Below, one piece after another: positions 8,484-17,007 of a DNA stretch of 64,000 nt. The notes below the pieces were generated by a model that made no database searches, was not told the DNA's origin, and saw only the letters and a list, made by a program, of their open reading frames with translations. Source of the DNA: Bacteroidota bacterium (GTDB lineage Bacteria; Bacteroidota; Bacteroidia; Chitinophagales; Chitinophagaceae); assembly GCA_018267615.1 (NCBI GenBank), contig JAFDYD010000006.1, forward strand, positions 18,204-82,203. Reading direction: 5' to 3'. The first letter of the stretch is position 1. Every line of letters starts with the position of its first letter. The position numbers and the translations under genes were made by a program.

Positions 8484-9511
8484 GTGGAATAATTATAAAC
8501 AGGTTCGTGTTTTGTTTTTCGGTATTTGCCAGGCGGATAGCCGAAATATTTTTTAAATGCTTTTGAAAAACTGTGCTTATTGTCATATCCTATTTCGTCA
8601 GCGATAGAAGTAATGTCCAATTCTGAGAAGGCAAGCATCGATTTCGCCTTCTCCATTCTTGTATTTAGTAGAAGGTTAAATGGAGTCGTTTGATAAAGTT
8701 GTTTGAAACCAGCTTTAATTTTTTTTGTATTGAGACCGAATTTTCTTGAGATCTGTTTCAATGACATTGGATTTTGTATATTTTCTATCAGCGTATTTTT
8801 TACTTCGCAAAATCTTTGGATGTCAGTTCTGCTTAAACAAGTTTGTTGTTTGACCGGATCATTGGATACCCTATCTAACACCAGCATTAATAGTTCTTTA
8901 ATTTTGATATCAACGTAAAGAGATCTGGCGATTCCTGTGAATTTGCTTTGCACGATCTGTCTAATTATGTCATTCATTTGAATAGATGTGATCTGATTAG
9001 TGCCGCACAACACTGCTGCTTGCCTTTTTTTTATCTTATTTAAAAAAATTTTTAAAGCAGGATAGCAATCGGCCCAACTATCAAGATAAGTATCACAAAA
9101 GTGCACCGAGAAACTACTATACAGCCGATTTGCCTGCATTGTTTGTTCATGTCTCAATGCAGGAACATAAAACATATTGAAATTTCCTTCTACTAATTCT
9201 TTTGTTCCGATTCCTTCTTCTATAAAATGGAGATTGTTGTTTAATGCAAATTGTAATCTCAGATCTGCTTCTTTACTTTGAAAAATCAGGTGATCGTTCT
9301 TAATGGCCAGTGAATTTGAATACCTGAGTGAAATGGACGATTCATGATGATGCCACTCCTGAAAAGACATATGACCAAAAGATCCAAATGCAATTGTATG
9401 ATTCGCTTCAGTCATTTCATAGTCTTTAAAAAAATCCGGTATTGTTTCGGTGAGTACCACCCTTTCCGAATTTCCGGTAACGATATCGAAAGGCATATGT
9501 ATGGTTTCCAT
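8471..9511 (-). CDS. AraC-family transcriptional regulator 1
   Basis: This 346-residue protein has an N-terminal sensor region with no recognised ligand signature and a C-terminal AraC DNA-binding domain at about 245-335. The two helix-turn-helix units are seen as SLKQISRKFGLNTKKIKAGF and ITSIADEIGYDNKHSFSKAF, followed by the family-typical YFGYPPGKYRK. It is placed centrally between the glycosyltransferase genes and the divergent outer-membrane receptor gene. Direct repeats 21 bp apart are a usual binding pattern for AraC proteins, so it is the best candidate to bind the four promoter modules. No module copy is seen upstream of this gene itself, which suggests constitutive or separate control. 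Confidence 0.9.
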   Translation of the reverse strand: METIHMPFDIVTGNSERVVLTETIPDFFKDYEMTEANHTIAFGSFGHMSFQEWHHHESSISLRYSNSLAIKNDHLIFQSKEADLRLQFALNNNLHFIEEGIGTKELVEGNFNMFYVPALRHEQTMQANRLYSSFSVHFCDTYLDSWADCYPALKIFLNKIKKRQAAVLCGTNQITSIQMNDIIRQIVQSKFTGIARSLYVDIKIKELLMLVLDRVSNDPVKQQTCLSRTDIQRFCEVKNTLIENIQNPMSLKQISRKFGLNTKKIKAGFKQLYQTTPFNLLLNTRMEKAKSMLAFSELDITSIADEIGYDNKHSFSKAFKKYFGYPPGKYRKTKHEPVYNYSTLDN

Positions 9512-9845
9512 AAAAAATAATTGGTTGTTGAAAATTTTTTACAATCGGTTTGATTTGTTCTATGATGAAGGGTGGAATGGATCGGCGATATTGATCTAAG
9601 CGAAATTGTTTTGATTCATAAATTTCCCAATACAAAAAATAAATTCAGAGTGATTTCGGATTTTTTTTTGAGAGTGATTACCGATAAGAGTATTTCTCTA
9701 AAAGTTTTTTCGTATCTCGATTTTTAAATTTATTTCCATTTTGGAAGTCATTCACTAATCACTAAAGGATATTGAATAATCATTTGCAGACATTTTAAGT
9801 CTAGTAGCAGTCTTGAAACAAATTGGAACTGTGACGCATCATTTT
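9512..9845. other. intergenic region between divergent regulator and receptor genes
   Basis: This AT-rich stretch holds no convincing gene. A weak, imperfect relative of the operator half-site may lie near 9786-9815 (GACATTTTAAGTC), about 60 bp upstream of promoter module D. It could be a further activator site but does not match well enough to call. Confidence 0.35.
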
Positions 9846-9903
9846 TTTGGACATTTAAAAATGTAGATTTGATCGTGTCTGATTGCACGAACCGATTTAT
9901 ACA
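9846..9903 (+). promoter_or_regulatory. cluster promoter module D (upstream of outer-membrane receptor)
   Basis: On the plus strand, TTTGGACATTTAAAAATGT (first G at 9849) is followed 21 bp later by a weaker half-site ATTTGATCG (aligned position 9870). A TATACA hexamer begins at 9898, exactly 28 bp further on. The stretch GAACCGAT before the hexamer is shared with module C. The receptor start codon is at 9912, so the transcript would have almost no leader. The second half-site and hexamer are the most divergent of the four copies. Confidence 0.65.
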
Positions 9904-9911
9904 GCTAAGGC

Positions 9912-12596
9912 ATGAAACATATTTTTGCAGTGATAATTTTTTTTTGCCATTCAACATATCTTCTTGCTCAAAGCGATAAAACTTTGTTGGTTGGAAGAGT
10001 ATTGGATTCGGTTGGCAAAATCCCGCTTGATCTCGCTAGTATTACGATCTATAAATTGGGCGACAGCGTTGCGGAAAAAAAAACACTCACAAATAAGAAT
10101 GGTGTTTTCGAAATCAACAACCTTTCTACTTATCAAAAATTTAAACTAATTATTAGCCATACTGGTTATGATGACTGTCATCAAGAATTTTCATTCGACG
10201 GAAAACGATTTATGGACCTAGGTGACATCAGAATGAAATTTCACTCTGTAGAGCTCGATACAGTTTTTGTACAGACGCAACTCCCTTCTATAATTATCAA
10301 AAAAGATACTGTCGAATACAACGCGAGTTCATTTAAAACAAGGCCGAATGCAGTGATTGAAGAATTATTGCGGAAGCTACCTGGGCTTGAGATCGATGTG
10401 TTTGGAAATATAAAATTTCATGGCAGGACGGTTTCAAAAATATTGATTGACGGAAGAGAATTTTTCGGAAACGATTTTCTTATGGCTACTCGAAATTTGC
10501 CGGCGGATATGGTAAATAAAATACAGGTGACTGATACGAGAACCATGGAGCAGGTGTTCAGCAACCGACCTGTAAATGGCATGGATAAAACCATTAATAT
10601 TAAATTGAAAAAGACAAAAAACGACTTGTTTGGTTATATACATGGAGGCATTGGTACTGATCAGCGATATGAATTTAGCGGCATGATTAATTATTTCGAC
10701 GGCAACAAAAAATTAACTGTTGTTGGATCTGATAATAATATTAATAATGTTGGTTTTAGTTCGGGCGCAGATCTTGTAATTGTTAATCCTGGTAACGGTG
10801 TCACAAAAGCTGGCTTCATGGGAATCAATTATACTGACGAATGGAGTAGGAGACTGAAAGTAGGTGGAAGTTACAGCTATCAAAATACGAATACCACTAA
10901 TGAATCTTTAATAGACAGAAAGGAAATAATTGTTCCCGATTCGACATTCTTCACTAACACAAAAACCACTCAGCAGACTGGCAGCAACGGACACCGTGCC
11001 CAATTTACAATTCAATATGAACCTGATTCGTCTGATATAATAAATATTACGCCTGAAATTGGTTTTGGCAGTTCTCAAGGAAATATTTCCAATAAAGTGG
11101 CCACAACTACTACAGATGGCTCTAAGATTAACGAGAGCCAGGGAAATAATTTTGCAAATGGCACCAGCAATAATTACTCGGTGCGGTTGTTTTGGGGAAA
11201 AAAATTAAATGATAAAGGACAGTCTTTTACAGTTAATGCCGGAGTTATACAAAATCAACAGAAGAATACTTCTTTAAATGCATCGAAAAATATTTTTTAC
11301 AAGAACAATTTCATAGACAGTGCCAGCAGCATAAATCAGAAAATAACCAACAATACCAGCGGCGGAGTTTACGAAGTCGGTTTTTCTTTTAATGAGCCGA
11401 TAAGCAATTCTGTGAGACTGATCTTGCAGGAAAATTTGAATGTTACGGGTTCAACTACAGATAAAATTACTTATAGTCTTGATAGCTCGGGAAATGTTGC
11501 AGGAGTCGATTCTGTGTATTCGGGGAAATTCAATTCTGTCACTACAATTAATACCTCGAATTTTTTAATCGAGTACAACAAAAAAAAGTGGGAAGTATCG
11601 GCCGGAGTTACCGGTATCTACAATCAATTGCGTAATAATATCGGTGTGGACAAAAGTTTAGTTCGGCAACATGAGCTGAATTTTTCGCCTTCGGCAAACA
11701 TAATTTTTCATTTCAACAAGGAACAGAACGTTCGTTTCAATTATTCGGCCGGGAGTCAGCAGCCAATTCAGGAACAATTGCAGCCGGTTCCTGATAATAG
11801 CAATCCTCTTTATGTGAAATTGGGAAATCCTTATCTCAGGCCGTCGTTTTTTCAAAATTATGGACTATCGTACTCAATGTCGGCCGTCACAAAAAGCGTT
11901 GATCTTGCGTTTCAATATTCACCCATCACTAACAAAATTGTAAATGAAATTTTTTATGATGATTACGGGAGGCAGGCGAGCCGATTTATAAATGTAAATG
12001 GGAGTTTTGGATTAGGAGGTAATATAAATTTTACGAAGTATAAGAAAACTGAAAATATCAATTTTCATATTTCCACCGGGATCACCTTAAATTATAATCG
12101 CGATATTTCGATGTCTAATAATCAACAGATCGTTTCTAACATCACAAATGGAGTGGTGCAAATAGGTGGTGGTTTTAACTATAAGGAATTGGTGTCTGTT
12201 GATTGCAATTATAATTTTTCTTATAACGATGTTAAATACAACAATTCTTATGCGCAAACTACTAATTACACGATACAATCATTGAACGGCAGCTTTTCAG
12301 TTAATTGGAATTCGCTCAGGTTCATAAATAATTTAAATTATTTATACAATAGCAATATTTCACATGGATTTAGTCCCAGTTCATTATTATGGAATGTCGG
12401 TATTTCCAAATCTTTTTTTAAAAAGCAAAATGTACAGGGGAAGCTTATTATTTATGATTTGTTGAAACAGAATACAAATTTGCGTAGAACTATTACAAGT
12501 AATTATATCGAAGATTCACAATCTAATATCCTGCAACGATATGCTCTTCTAAGCATGACTTACTATTTTAAAAATAGTAGTAAATTAGGAAAGTAA
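9912..12596 (+). CDS. TonB-dependent-receptor-like outer-membrane beta-barrel protein
   Basis: This 894-residue protein starts with a signal peptide (residues 1-19, ending LLAQ). Next comes a carboxypeptidase-regulatory-like domain (about 22-115) and a plug-like region (about 135-215) with RPNAVIEELLRKLPGLEID and KILIDGREFFGND. The rest alternates short polar and aromatic stretches as expected of a large barrel. It belongs to the Bacteroidota outer-membrane barrel family that resembles TonB receptors but often lacks a clear TonB box; none was seen here. No SusD-like partner is present. It shares the promoter module of the LanKC and glycosyltransferase units, so it may export, import or sense the product of the cluster. 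It ends 4 bp from the convergent AraC gene. Confidence 0.83.
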   Translation: MKHIFAVIIFFCHSTYLLAQSDKTLLVGRVLDSVGKIPLDLASITIYKLGDSVAEKKTLTNKNGVFEINNLSTYQKFKLIISHTGYDDCHQEFSFDGKRFMDLGDIRMKFHSVELDTVFVQTQLPSIIIKKDTVEYNASSFKTRPNAVIEELLRKLPGLEIDVFGNIKFHGRTVSKILIDGREFFGNDFLMATRNLPADMVNKIQVTDTRTMEQVFSNRPVNGMDKTINIKLKKTKNDLFGYIHGGIGTDQRYEFSGMINYFDGNKKLTVVGSDNNINNVGFSSGADLVIVNPGNGVTKAGFMGINYTDEWSRRLKVGGSYSYQNTNTTNESLIDRKEIIVPDSTFFTNTKTTQQTGSNGHRAQFTIQYEPDSSDIINITPEIGFGSSQGNISNKVATTTTDGSKINESQGNNFANGTSNNYSVRLFWGKKLNDKGQSFTVNAGVIQNQQKNTSLNASKNIFYKNNFIDSASSINQKITNNTSGGVYEVGFSFNEPISNSVRLILQENLNVTGSTTDKITYSLDSSGNVAGVDSVYSGKFNSVTTINTSNFLIEYNKKKWEVSAGVTGIYNQLRNNIGVDKSLVRQHELNFSPSANIIFHFNKEQNVRFNYSAGSQQPIQEQLQPVPDNSNPLYVKLGNPYLRPSFFQNYGLSYSMSAVTKSVDLAFQYSPITNKIVNEIFYDDYGRQASRFINVNGSFGLGGNINFTKYKKTENINFHISTGITLNYNRDISMSNNQQIVSNITNGVVQIGGGFNYKELVSVDCNYNFSYNDVKYNNSYAQTTNYTIQSLNGSFSVNWNSLRFINNLNYLYNSNISHGFSPSSLLWNVGISKSFFKKQNVQGKLIIYDLLKQNTNLRRTITSNYIEDSQSNILQRYALLSMTYYFKNSSKLGK

Positions 12597-12600
12597 GATT

Positions 12601-13521
12601 TTATAATCTCAATGCCCTCGGCGATACGGAGAAATATTTTTTAAACGCCCGGTTGAAACTATTTGTTTCCTTATAGCCCAATTCAGAAGAGATATCACGG
12701 ATTTTTCGCGTTGTAGTTGAAATTAAATGAAATCCTTTTTGCATGCATTGATCAAGTACGTACGAATGCAAATCCACACTAAATAGTCTTTTGAAATTCC
12801 GGCTTAGTGTTTTTTGATGCATAAAATTCTGCTTGGACAAAATTGACAGCTTATGAAGTTGAATATTTGGATTTGATTTTATTTTCTGCCAAATATTTAA
12901 TAACGCCTCTTTGTGTGGACTCGGGCAAAGGCTGCTCATTATTTTTTTTTCTTTTATAGCTTTTCGATAGAGGTTTAACAATTCAAGCATTTGAACCTTA
13001 AGTTCTACTTGGAGTTCTATGCCGGTCTCTCTACAATTTTTAATATTTGAGATAATTTGATTGAATAAATAATCGATGACAACTGGTTCAGCTTGAACTC
13101 CGTCTTTGTCTCCCAATTGAGCCGCCTGAAATATTTTCCAAATATGTTCATTGTTGTAGGCGATATCTCTTATCCAATTTGATTCAAGTTCTATATATAT
13201 TAGTTCGGGAGAACCTTTTGGAAAAAAAAACTCTTGCGTTCCCTTCGGCACGTAATGTAAACCTATCGAGCCTGATTGTTGTATCAATGCGACCGTTGGC
13301 TTGTCAAATTCTGCAAAAAAAGTTGCCGGGCATTCGAGGATAAGTTGATACAGGTAGATATTAAAACCAACGGCGTTGAACTCCTGTATTAATAAATGCC
13401 CGGCATCAAGTTTTTTGTAGATGGATTTAGTCCACGGTAAAATATATTTTTGAAGATGCGGATGCACGAACACATCTTCAATATTGTTGGATCGTTTGGT
13501 GTCAGTCAGAAATTTCATCAT
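12601..13521 (-). CDS. AraC-family transcriptional regulator 2
   Basis: This 306-residue regulator has a C-terminal AraC DNA-binding domain (about 215-305) with LHKLSILSKQNFMHQKTLSRNF-like first helix-turn-helix and DISSELGYKETNSFNRAF as the second, ending YFSVSPRALRL. The N-terminal part resembles that of the neighbouring AraC gene 3 (ELESNWIRD and LIQEFNAVGFNIYLYQLI versus ILTQELNTKLFNIYIYRFII), so the two look like paralogs. It is convergent with the receptor gene with a 4-bp gap. The promoter region is not resolved; the cluster module is not found upstream. Confidence 0.88.
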   Translation of the reverse strand: MMKFLTDTKRSNNIEDVFVHPHLQKYILPWTKSIYKKLDAGHLLIQEFNAVGFNIYLYQLILECPATFFAEFDKPTVALIQQSGSIGLHYVPKGTQEFFFPKGSPELIYIELESNWIRDIAYNNEHIWKIFQAAQLGDKDGVQAEPVVIDYLFNQIISNIKNCRETGIELQVELKVQMLELLNLYRKAIKEKKIMSSLCPSPHKEALLNIWQKIKSNPNIQLHKLSILSKQNFMHQKTLSRNFKRLFSVDLHSYVLDQCMQKGFHLISTTTRKIRDISSELGYKETNSFNRAFKKYFSVSPRALRL

Positions 13522-13662
13522 AGGCCCAATGGGTTTTCATATTAGTGGATAGCAATTTTCAGGAGGATAAATTTCCGTATTGGATATTAAAAATTTGAGT
13601 GAATCAGAAATTTTATTTATAGGTGAATTTGGATAAGAGGAAATGTTTAAATGTGACATAGG

Positions 13663-13930
13663 GTTTGAACCATGATTAACGGATTGAGGGATTGCCATGA
13701 AAAGCGAGCCTTTATTCGAATGGAGTGGCAAAGCGAGAAGGCTAGTACAGTAGCCTGGCTGTTTGCGAAGATTTTTTTTAATAGTTGGCTGGGGATTTCT
13801 CATCCGCCATATGAACATGATATTATAAATCGCTGCTAGCGGATTCGAAATGACGATTGATGTTCATCATAGCGCCTCGATGATTGTTGTATATGGTAAG
13901 CCTTCAATCCTTTAATCATGGTTCAAAAAA
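13663..13930. repeat. long palindromic repeat, AACCATGATT family, with a nested second element
   Basis: The outer arms are TTTGAACCATGATTAACGG at the left and its near reverse complement (CCTTTAATCATGGTTCAAA) at the right. Between them, at about 13788-13855, is a piece of a different repeat family (GGGGATTTCTCATCCGCC ... GGCGGATTCGAAATGACG-like) also found at 28.2 and 32.3 kb. The nested piece is truncated compared with those copies. The remaining part of the 13.5-13.9 kb gap holds no convincing gene. Confidence 0.75.
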
Positions 13931-13945
13931 TGCCGGCAAGTAAAT

Positions 13946-14929
13946 TCACTCCTGTCTTTTTCTCATTTCGCTTGGCAAGAGACCAAAATAATTTTTGAAT
14001 GCTTTTCCGAAATTGGATTGGTCGAAGTATCCGAGCTGGATGGCAATTGAGCTGATGGAATACCTATTGTCTAAGACCATCAGTCTTGCTTTTTGCATCA
14101 CCTGGTCGAGCACAAATTGATGGAGCGTTATATTGAATTCGTTCTTGAAATTTATTTTCAGCGTATTGGCATTGATGTTGAATTTTTTGGACAGGTTTTC
14201 GACGCTGCACTCATGGATATCCGGATCGGCTGCAATATATTCTTTGATTTCTGAAAGTGTTTTTTCTGTTCCTGGTAAGATAATATGATTGCGGTTATCC
14301 GATCCCGTTAGGTAGTCTTCATAGATGGATAATAGTTTGTAGATGTCGCTGGTGAGTGCCAGGTTGAGAGCGTTTCCTTCTTTATTTTGTCCGCGTATAT
14401 CGCGGACAACATCGCGGATCTCTCTTGTGATGAGGCCGGGGCGCAATGGATGCCCGGAATGACTGCTGTCATTCAGCTTGTGCATTAGATCTTTGATGTC
14501 TACATGCGTGAGAGATAGCTCATTGATATATGGAGAATGTAGTTCGATATGGAAAGATTCATATTCTCCTTTTTCGAAAAGTGCTTCATTGGCGCCGTTA
14601 GGAATATAAAACATATTGTACCGTGACTCTCGCAGTGTGATTTTTCCAAATCCTTTGAGGAGGCAAGGGATACTGCCCATGAGCATGAATTGTAAAACCA
14701 ATGTTGGTATTTCACTGAATGGAAATAATACGATGTTGTTTTCGATGATAAAACGATAGATATAGATGTTGAACAATTTTGTATTCAACTCCTGTGTTAA
14801 AATATATCCGAAATGATATTGCCGGAAATACACAGTGGCCCATTTCGCCACTTGCTTCGTGAGCGTAGCGGGAACAGAAAGCTGCACACCTTCGTCTTCT
14901 CTTTTTATGGGATCGGCCAAAATGAGCAT
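13946..14929 (-). CDS. AraC-family transcriptional regulator 3
   Basis: This 327-residue regulator carries a C-terminal AraC domain (about 235-325), with SVENLSKKFNINANTLKINF and ISSIAIQLGYFDQSNFGKAF as the two helix-turn-helix units and YFGLLPSEMRK at the end. The N-terminal region contains MFYIPNGANEALFEKGE, similar in style to regulator 1 (MFYVPALRHEQTM). It lies upstream of regulator 2 on the same strand, with a repeat between them, so independent transcription is likely. Three AraC proteins within 6.5 kb is unusual for a single small cluster. Confidence 0.88.
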   Translation of the reverse strand: MLILADPIKREDEGVQLSVPATLTKQVAKWATVYFRQYHFGYILTQELNTKLFNIYIYRFIIENNIVLFPFSEIPTLVLQFMLMGSIPCLLKGFGKITLRESRYNMFYIPNGANEALFEKGEYESFHIELHSPYINELSLTHVDIKDLMHKLNDSSHSGHPLRPGLITREIRDVVRDIRGQNKEGNALNLALTSDIYKLLSIYEDYLTGSDNRNHIILPGTEKTLSEIKEYIAADPDIHECSVENLSKKFNINANTLKINFKNEFNITLHQFVLDQVMQKARLMVLDNRYSISSIAIQLGYFDQSNFGKAFKNYFGLLPSEMRKRQE

Positions 14930-15194
14930 GGAATTATTTAATTACATCTGCAATTTGTTTGGTATTATTCTGCGAATGGTTGAATTTTTCTGCATGCAAT
15001 AGTAGGGTTCAAAAAGGGATGGGACGTTGCCGTAGTTTTATTGATTATTGCAATATAGATATAAACTAAATCTACATAGTTACCTGTATTGCTTTGTGTT
15101 GTTATCACACGAAGAATAAAATATATATGTTCAAAAGTTTGGAGAGAAACTTTTGTAAAACTCAATGCCAGTCACAAAACGACATTCTCATTCA
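14930..15194. other. intergenic region, no gene recognised
   Basis: This AT-rich stretch holds the promoter region of the AraC gene 3 and the end of the response-regulator transcript. No convincing ORF, RNA or operator copy is seen. The cluster half-site GGACA is absent on both strands. Confidence 0.4.
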
Positions 15195-15318
15195 AAAAAA
15201 AAATATTCAACGGTCAATATTCAATAATCAATGTTCAAGTTTTAACTCAAAATCAGTGCCTGAATTGAAACTTCTGTATTGATTTATTGAATATTGACCG
15301 TTGAATATTTTTTTGAGT
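15195..15318. repeat. long palindromic repeat, ATATTCAATAATCAA family
   Basis: The arms AAAATATTCAACGGTCAAT and the reverse complement near 15288-15315 flank a partly paired centre that also carries AATCAATGTTCAAG-type sequence. The same phrase recurs at 36.4, 45.1 and 45.8 kb. It lies downstream of the response regulator gene and may end its transcript. Confidence 0.75.
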
Positions 15319-15351
15319 GCAAATATTTACTTCCAGCTATTCAAAAAAAAG

Positions 15352-16056
15352 TTATGCCGGGGTCGGAACTACAAGACGGAATCCATTTCCATGAATGTTT
15401 ACGATTTCAATATTTGAATCTTCTCTCAGGTATTTTCTGAGTTTTGCAATATACACATCCATACTGCGGCCATTGAAGTAAGTATCACTGCCCCAGATTT
15501 TTTTCAATGCAGCTTCTCTCGACAACAGGTCGTTCATATGTTCGCAGAGCATTTTCAGCAATTCATTTTCTTTGGGAGAAAGCGTTTGCATCTGACCGTT
15601 ATGATTCAGCTCGCGCAATTTTGGGTTGAAATGATAAGAGCCAAGATCGAATTCTTTGTTCTCCGTTTCTTTATTTACATCATCGTTGCGTTTTAAGATT
15701 GCTTTTATTTTCAGCAATAGGACTTCGCTGTCGAATGGTTTTGTGATATAGTCATCGGCGCCGAGTTTATAACCCTGGATGATATCTTCCTTCATCGTTT
15801 TTGCGCTGATAAAAAATAAAGGAACGTCTGGATTTACATCGCGGATTTCTTCGGCGAGTGTAAAGCCATCCATATGGGGCATCATCACATCCAATAGGCA
15901 TAGATCAAAGTGTTCGCGTTGAAATGCGGCAAGTCCCAATCTTCCGTCTCTTTCCAGGGTAACATCAAAATCATTCAGCTCTAGATAATTTTTCAAAACC
16001 ATACCCAGGTTCTGGTCATCTTCACACAATAAAATTTTTGATTTCTTTCCTTCCAT
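15352..16056 (-). CDS. OmpR/PhoB-family response regulator (RprY-like)
   Basis: This 234-residue protein has a receiver domain with acidic pocket D13/D14, phosphoacceptor D56 (DLCLLDVMMP), S84 and K106 (YITKPFDS). The C-terminal winged helix (about 130-230) contains LSPKENELLKML, the recognition region MDVYIAKLRKYL and the wing EIVNIHGNGFRL. All key residues are present. There is no sensor kinase next to it, so it is an orphan in this window. RprY-type regulators in Bacteroidota usually act as essential global regulators, which fits its housekeeping neighbours, but the exact ortholog is not certain. Confidence 0.9.
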   Translation of the reverse strand: MEGKKSKILLCEDDQNLGMVLKNYLELNDFDVTLERDGRLGLAAFQREHFDLCLLDVMMPHMDGFTLAEEIRDVNPDVPLFFISAKTMKEDIIQGYKLGADDYITKPFDSEVLLLKIKAILKRNDDVNKETENKEFDLGSYHFNPKLRELNHNGQMQTLSPKENELLKMLCEHMNDLLSREAALKKIWGSDTYFNGRSMDVYIAKLRKYLREDSNIEIVNIHGNGFRLVVPTPA

Positions 16057-16145
16057 AGTGAATCATTTAAGTACAAATAAAATTAAATCATTTGCGGGGA
16101 TTAGCATGCGAGCGTGTAATTTTTTGTTAATAAAGGCGGTGATGG

Positions 16146-16304
16146 GTTGGTTAGTCGATAAGTTTTGAACCATGATTAAAGGATTGAAGGATTACCATGA
16201 GATTCTACTAATTGCTACACTATAGGTTACAGATCGTATTGTCGCTTGTTAACTTCATGGTAATCCTTTAATCCTTTAATCATGGTTCAAAACTTATCAA
16301 CCAA
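16146..16304. repeat. long palindromic repeat, AACCATGATT family (copy left of GroES-like gene)
   Basis: The left arm runs GTTGGTTAGTCGATAAGTTT then GAACCATGATTAAAGGATTG; the right arm is its reverse complement. The roughly 60-bp centre is almost identical to that of the copy at 16.7-16.9 kb (shared CTACACTATAGGTTACAGAT). It could form a very long hairpin. Confidence 0.85.
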
Positions 16305-16324
16305 CTACGCCTTAAATTTGCATC

Positions 16325-16696
16325 ATGCATCTTACTTCAGATAACAAATTCAAAAAGCTTGTGGTGATCGGCGACAGGGTTTTGATTCGCCCTTCGAAAC
16401 CCAATGAACGTACCGACACCGGTTTATATCTTCCACCGGGTGTGCAGGAGAAGGAAAAAGTACAACAGGGATATATTATTAAAACCGGTCCCGGTTATGC
16501 GATCCCTATGCCGGTTGATGATGAGCCCTGGAAGAGCGAAGACGAACAAGTGAAATATATTCCGCTACAGGCGCGTGAAGGTGATATCGCTATTTTTTTA
16601 TTGAGTGGCGCGACAGAAGTCATTTACGAAGGCGATAAATATTTTATCGTTCCGCAGAGTGCGATATTGATGCTGGAGAGGGAGGAGACGATGTAG
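16325..16696 (+). CDS. GroES-like co-chaperone family protein
   Basis: This 123-residue protein has the GroES beta-barrel pattern. Residues 13-22 read VVIGDRVLIR, followed by a mobile-loop-like segment (RTDTGLYLPPG), QQGYIIKTGPG, and YEGDKYFIVPQSAIL near the end. At 123 residues it is longer than normal GroES (about 95) because of an insert of about 25 residues in the middle (residues 60-82). No groEL is next to it, so it is likely a second, divergent GroES-like protein rather than the main one. It sits alone between two near-identical palindromic repeats. Its promoter must lie within or just after the left repeat. Confidence 0.82.
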   Translation: MHLTSDNKFKKLVVIGDRVLIRPSKPNERTDTGLYLPPGVQEKEKVQQGYIIKTGPGYAIPMPVDDEPWKSEDEQVKYIPLQAREGDIAIFLLSGATEVIYEGDKYFIVPQSAILMLEREETM

Positions 16697-16938
16697 GTTG
16701 ATTGGTCGATGGGTCGATAGGTTGATTGGTTGATTGGTTGAGAAGTTTTGAACCATGATTAAAGGATTGAAGGATTACCATGAGGTTCTGTTAATTGCTA
16801 CACTATAGGTTACAGATCGTATTGTCGCTTGTTAACCTCATGGTAATCCTTCAATCCTTTAATCATGGTTCAAAACTTCTCAACAAATCAACCTTTCAAC
16901 GAATCAACCTATCAACCAATCAACCCATCGACCAACCG
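16697..16938. repeat. long palindromic repeat, AACCATGATT family (copy right of GroES-like gene)
   Basis: Starting directly after the GroES-like stop codon, the left arm consists of tandem GGTTGATT units (GGTTGATTGGTCGATGGGTC) and then GAACCATGATTAAAGGATTG. The right arm is the reverse complement, ending in CAACCCATCGACCAACC. The total length is about 240 bp with arms of about 90 bp. The centre matches the left copy with only a few differences. Confidence 0.87.
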
Positions 16939-17007
16939 ACTCCGCACCACCTTTCCTGCCCAACTTTAGCTTCCAAACTGTATCTTTGCACGTCTTAATA
17001 AAAACGA

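Noticed and set aside
9748..9957. 69-codon minus-strand ORF beginning MLNGKKKLSLQKY with several Cys, recalling Bacteroidota RiPP leaders
   Set aside because: It is antisense to the receptor signal peptide and runs through promoter module D. The leader likeness is short and the rest has no core-peptide features.
13577..13610. TATTGGATATTAAAAATTTG as a fifth copy of the cluster operator
   Set aside because: Only the first half-site is similar; the second half-site and the hexamer at the required spacing are missing, and it points away from the AraC gene.
13537..13818. 93-codon minus-strand ORF in the gap between AraC genes
   Set aside because: Most of it lies within the nested repeats and its translation resembles no protein; it is best explained by the repeat sequence.
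15094..15282. 62-codon Cys-containing plus-strand ORF (MCCYHTKNK start)
   Set aside because: Its second half is the ATATTCAATAATCAA palindrome and its first half is AT-rich intergenic DNA; no signal or family pattern.
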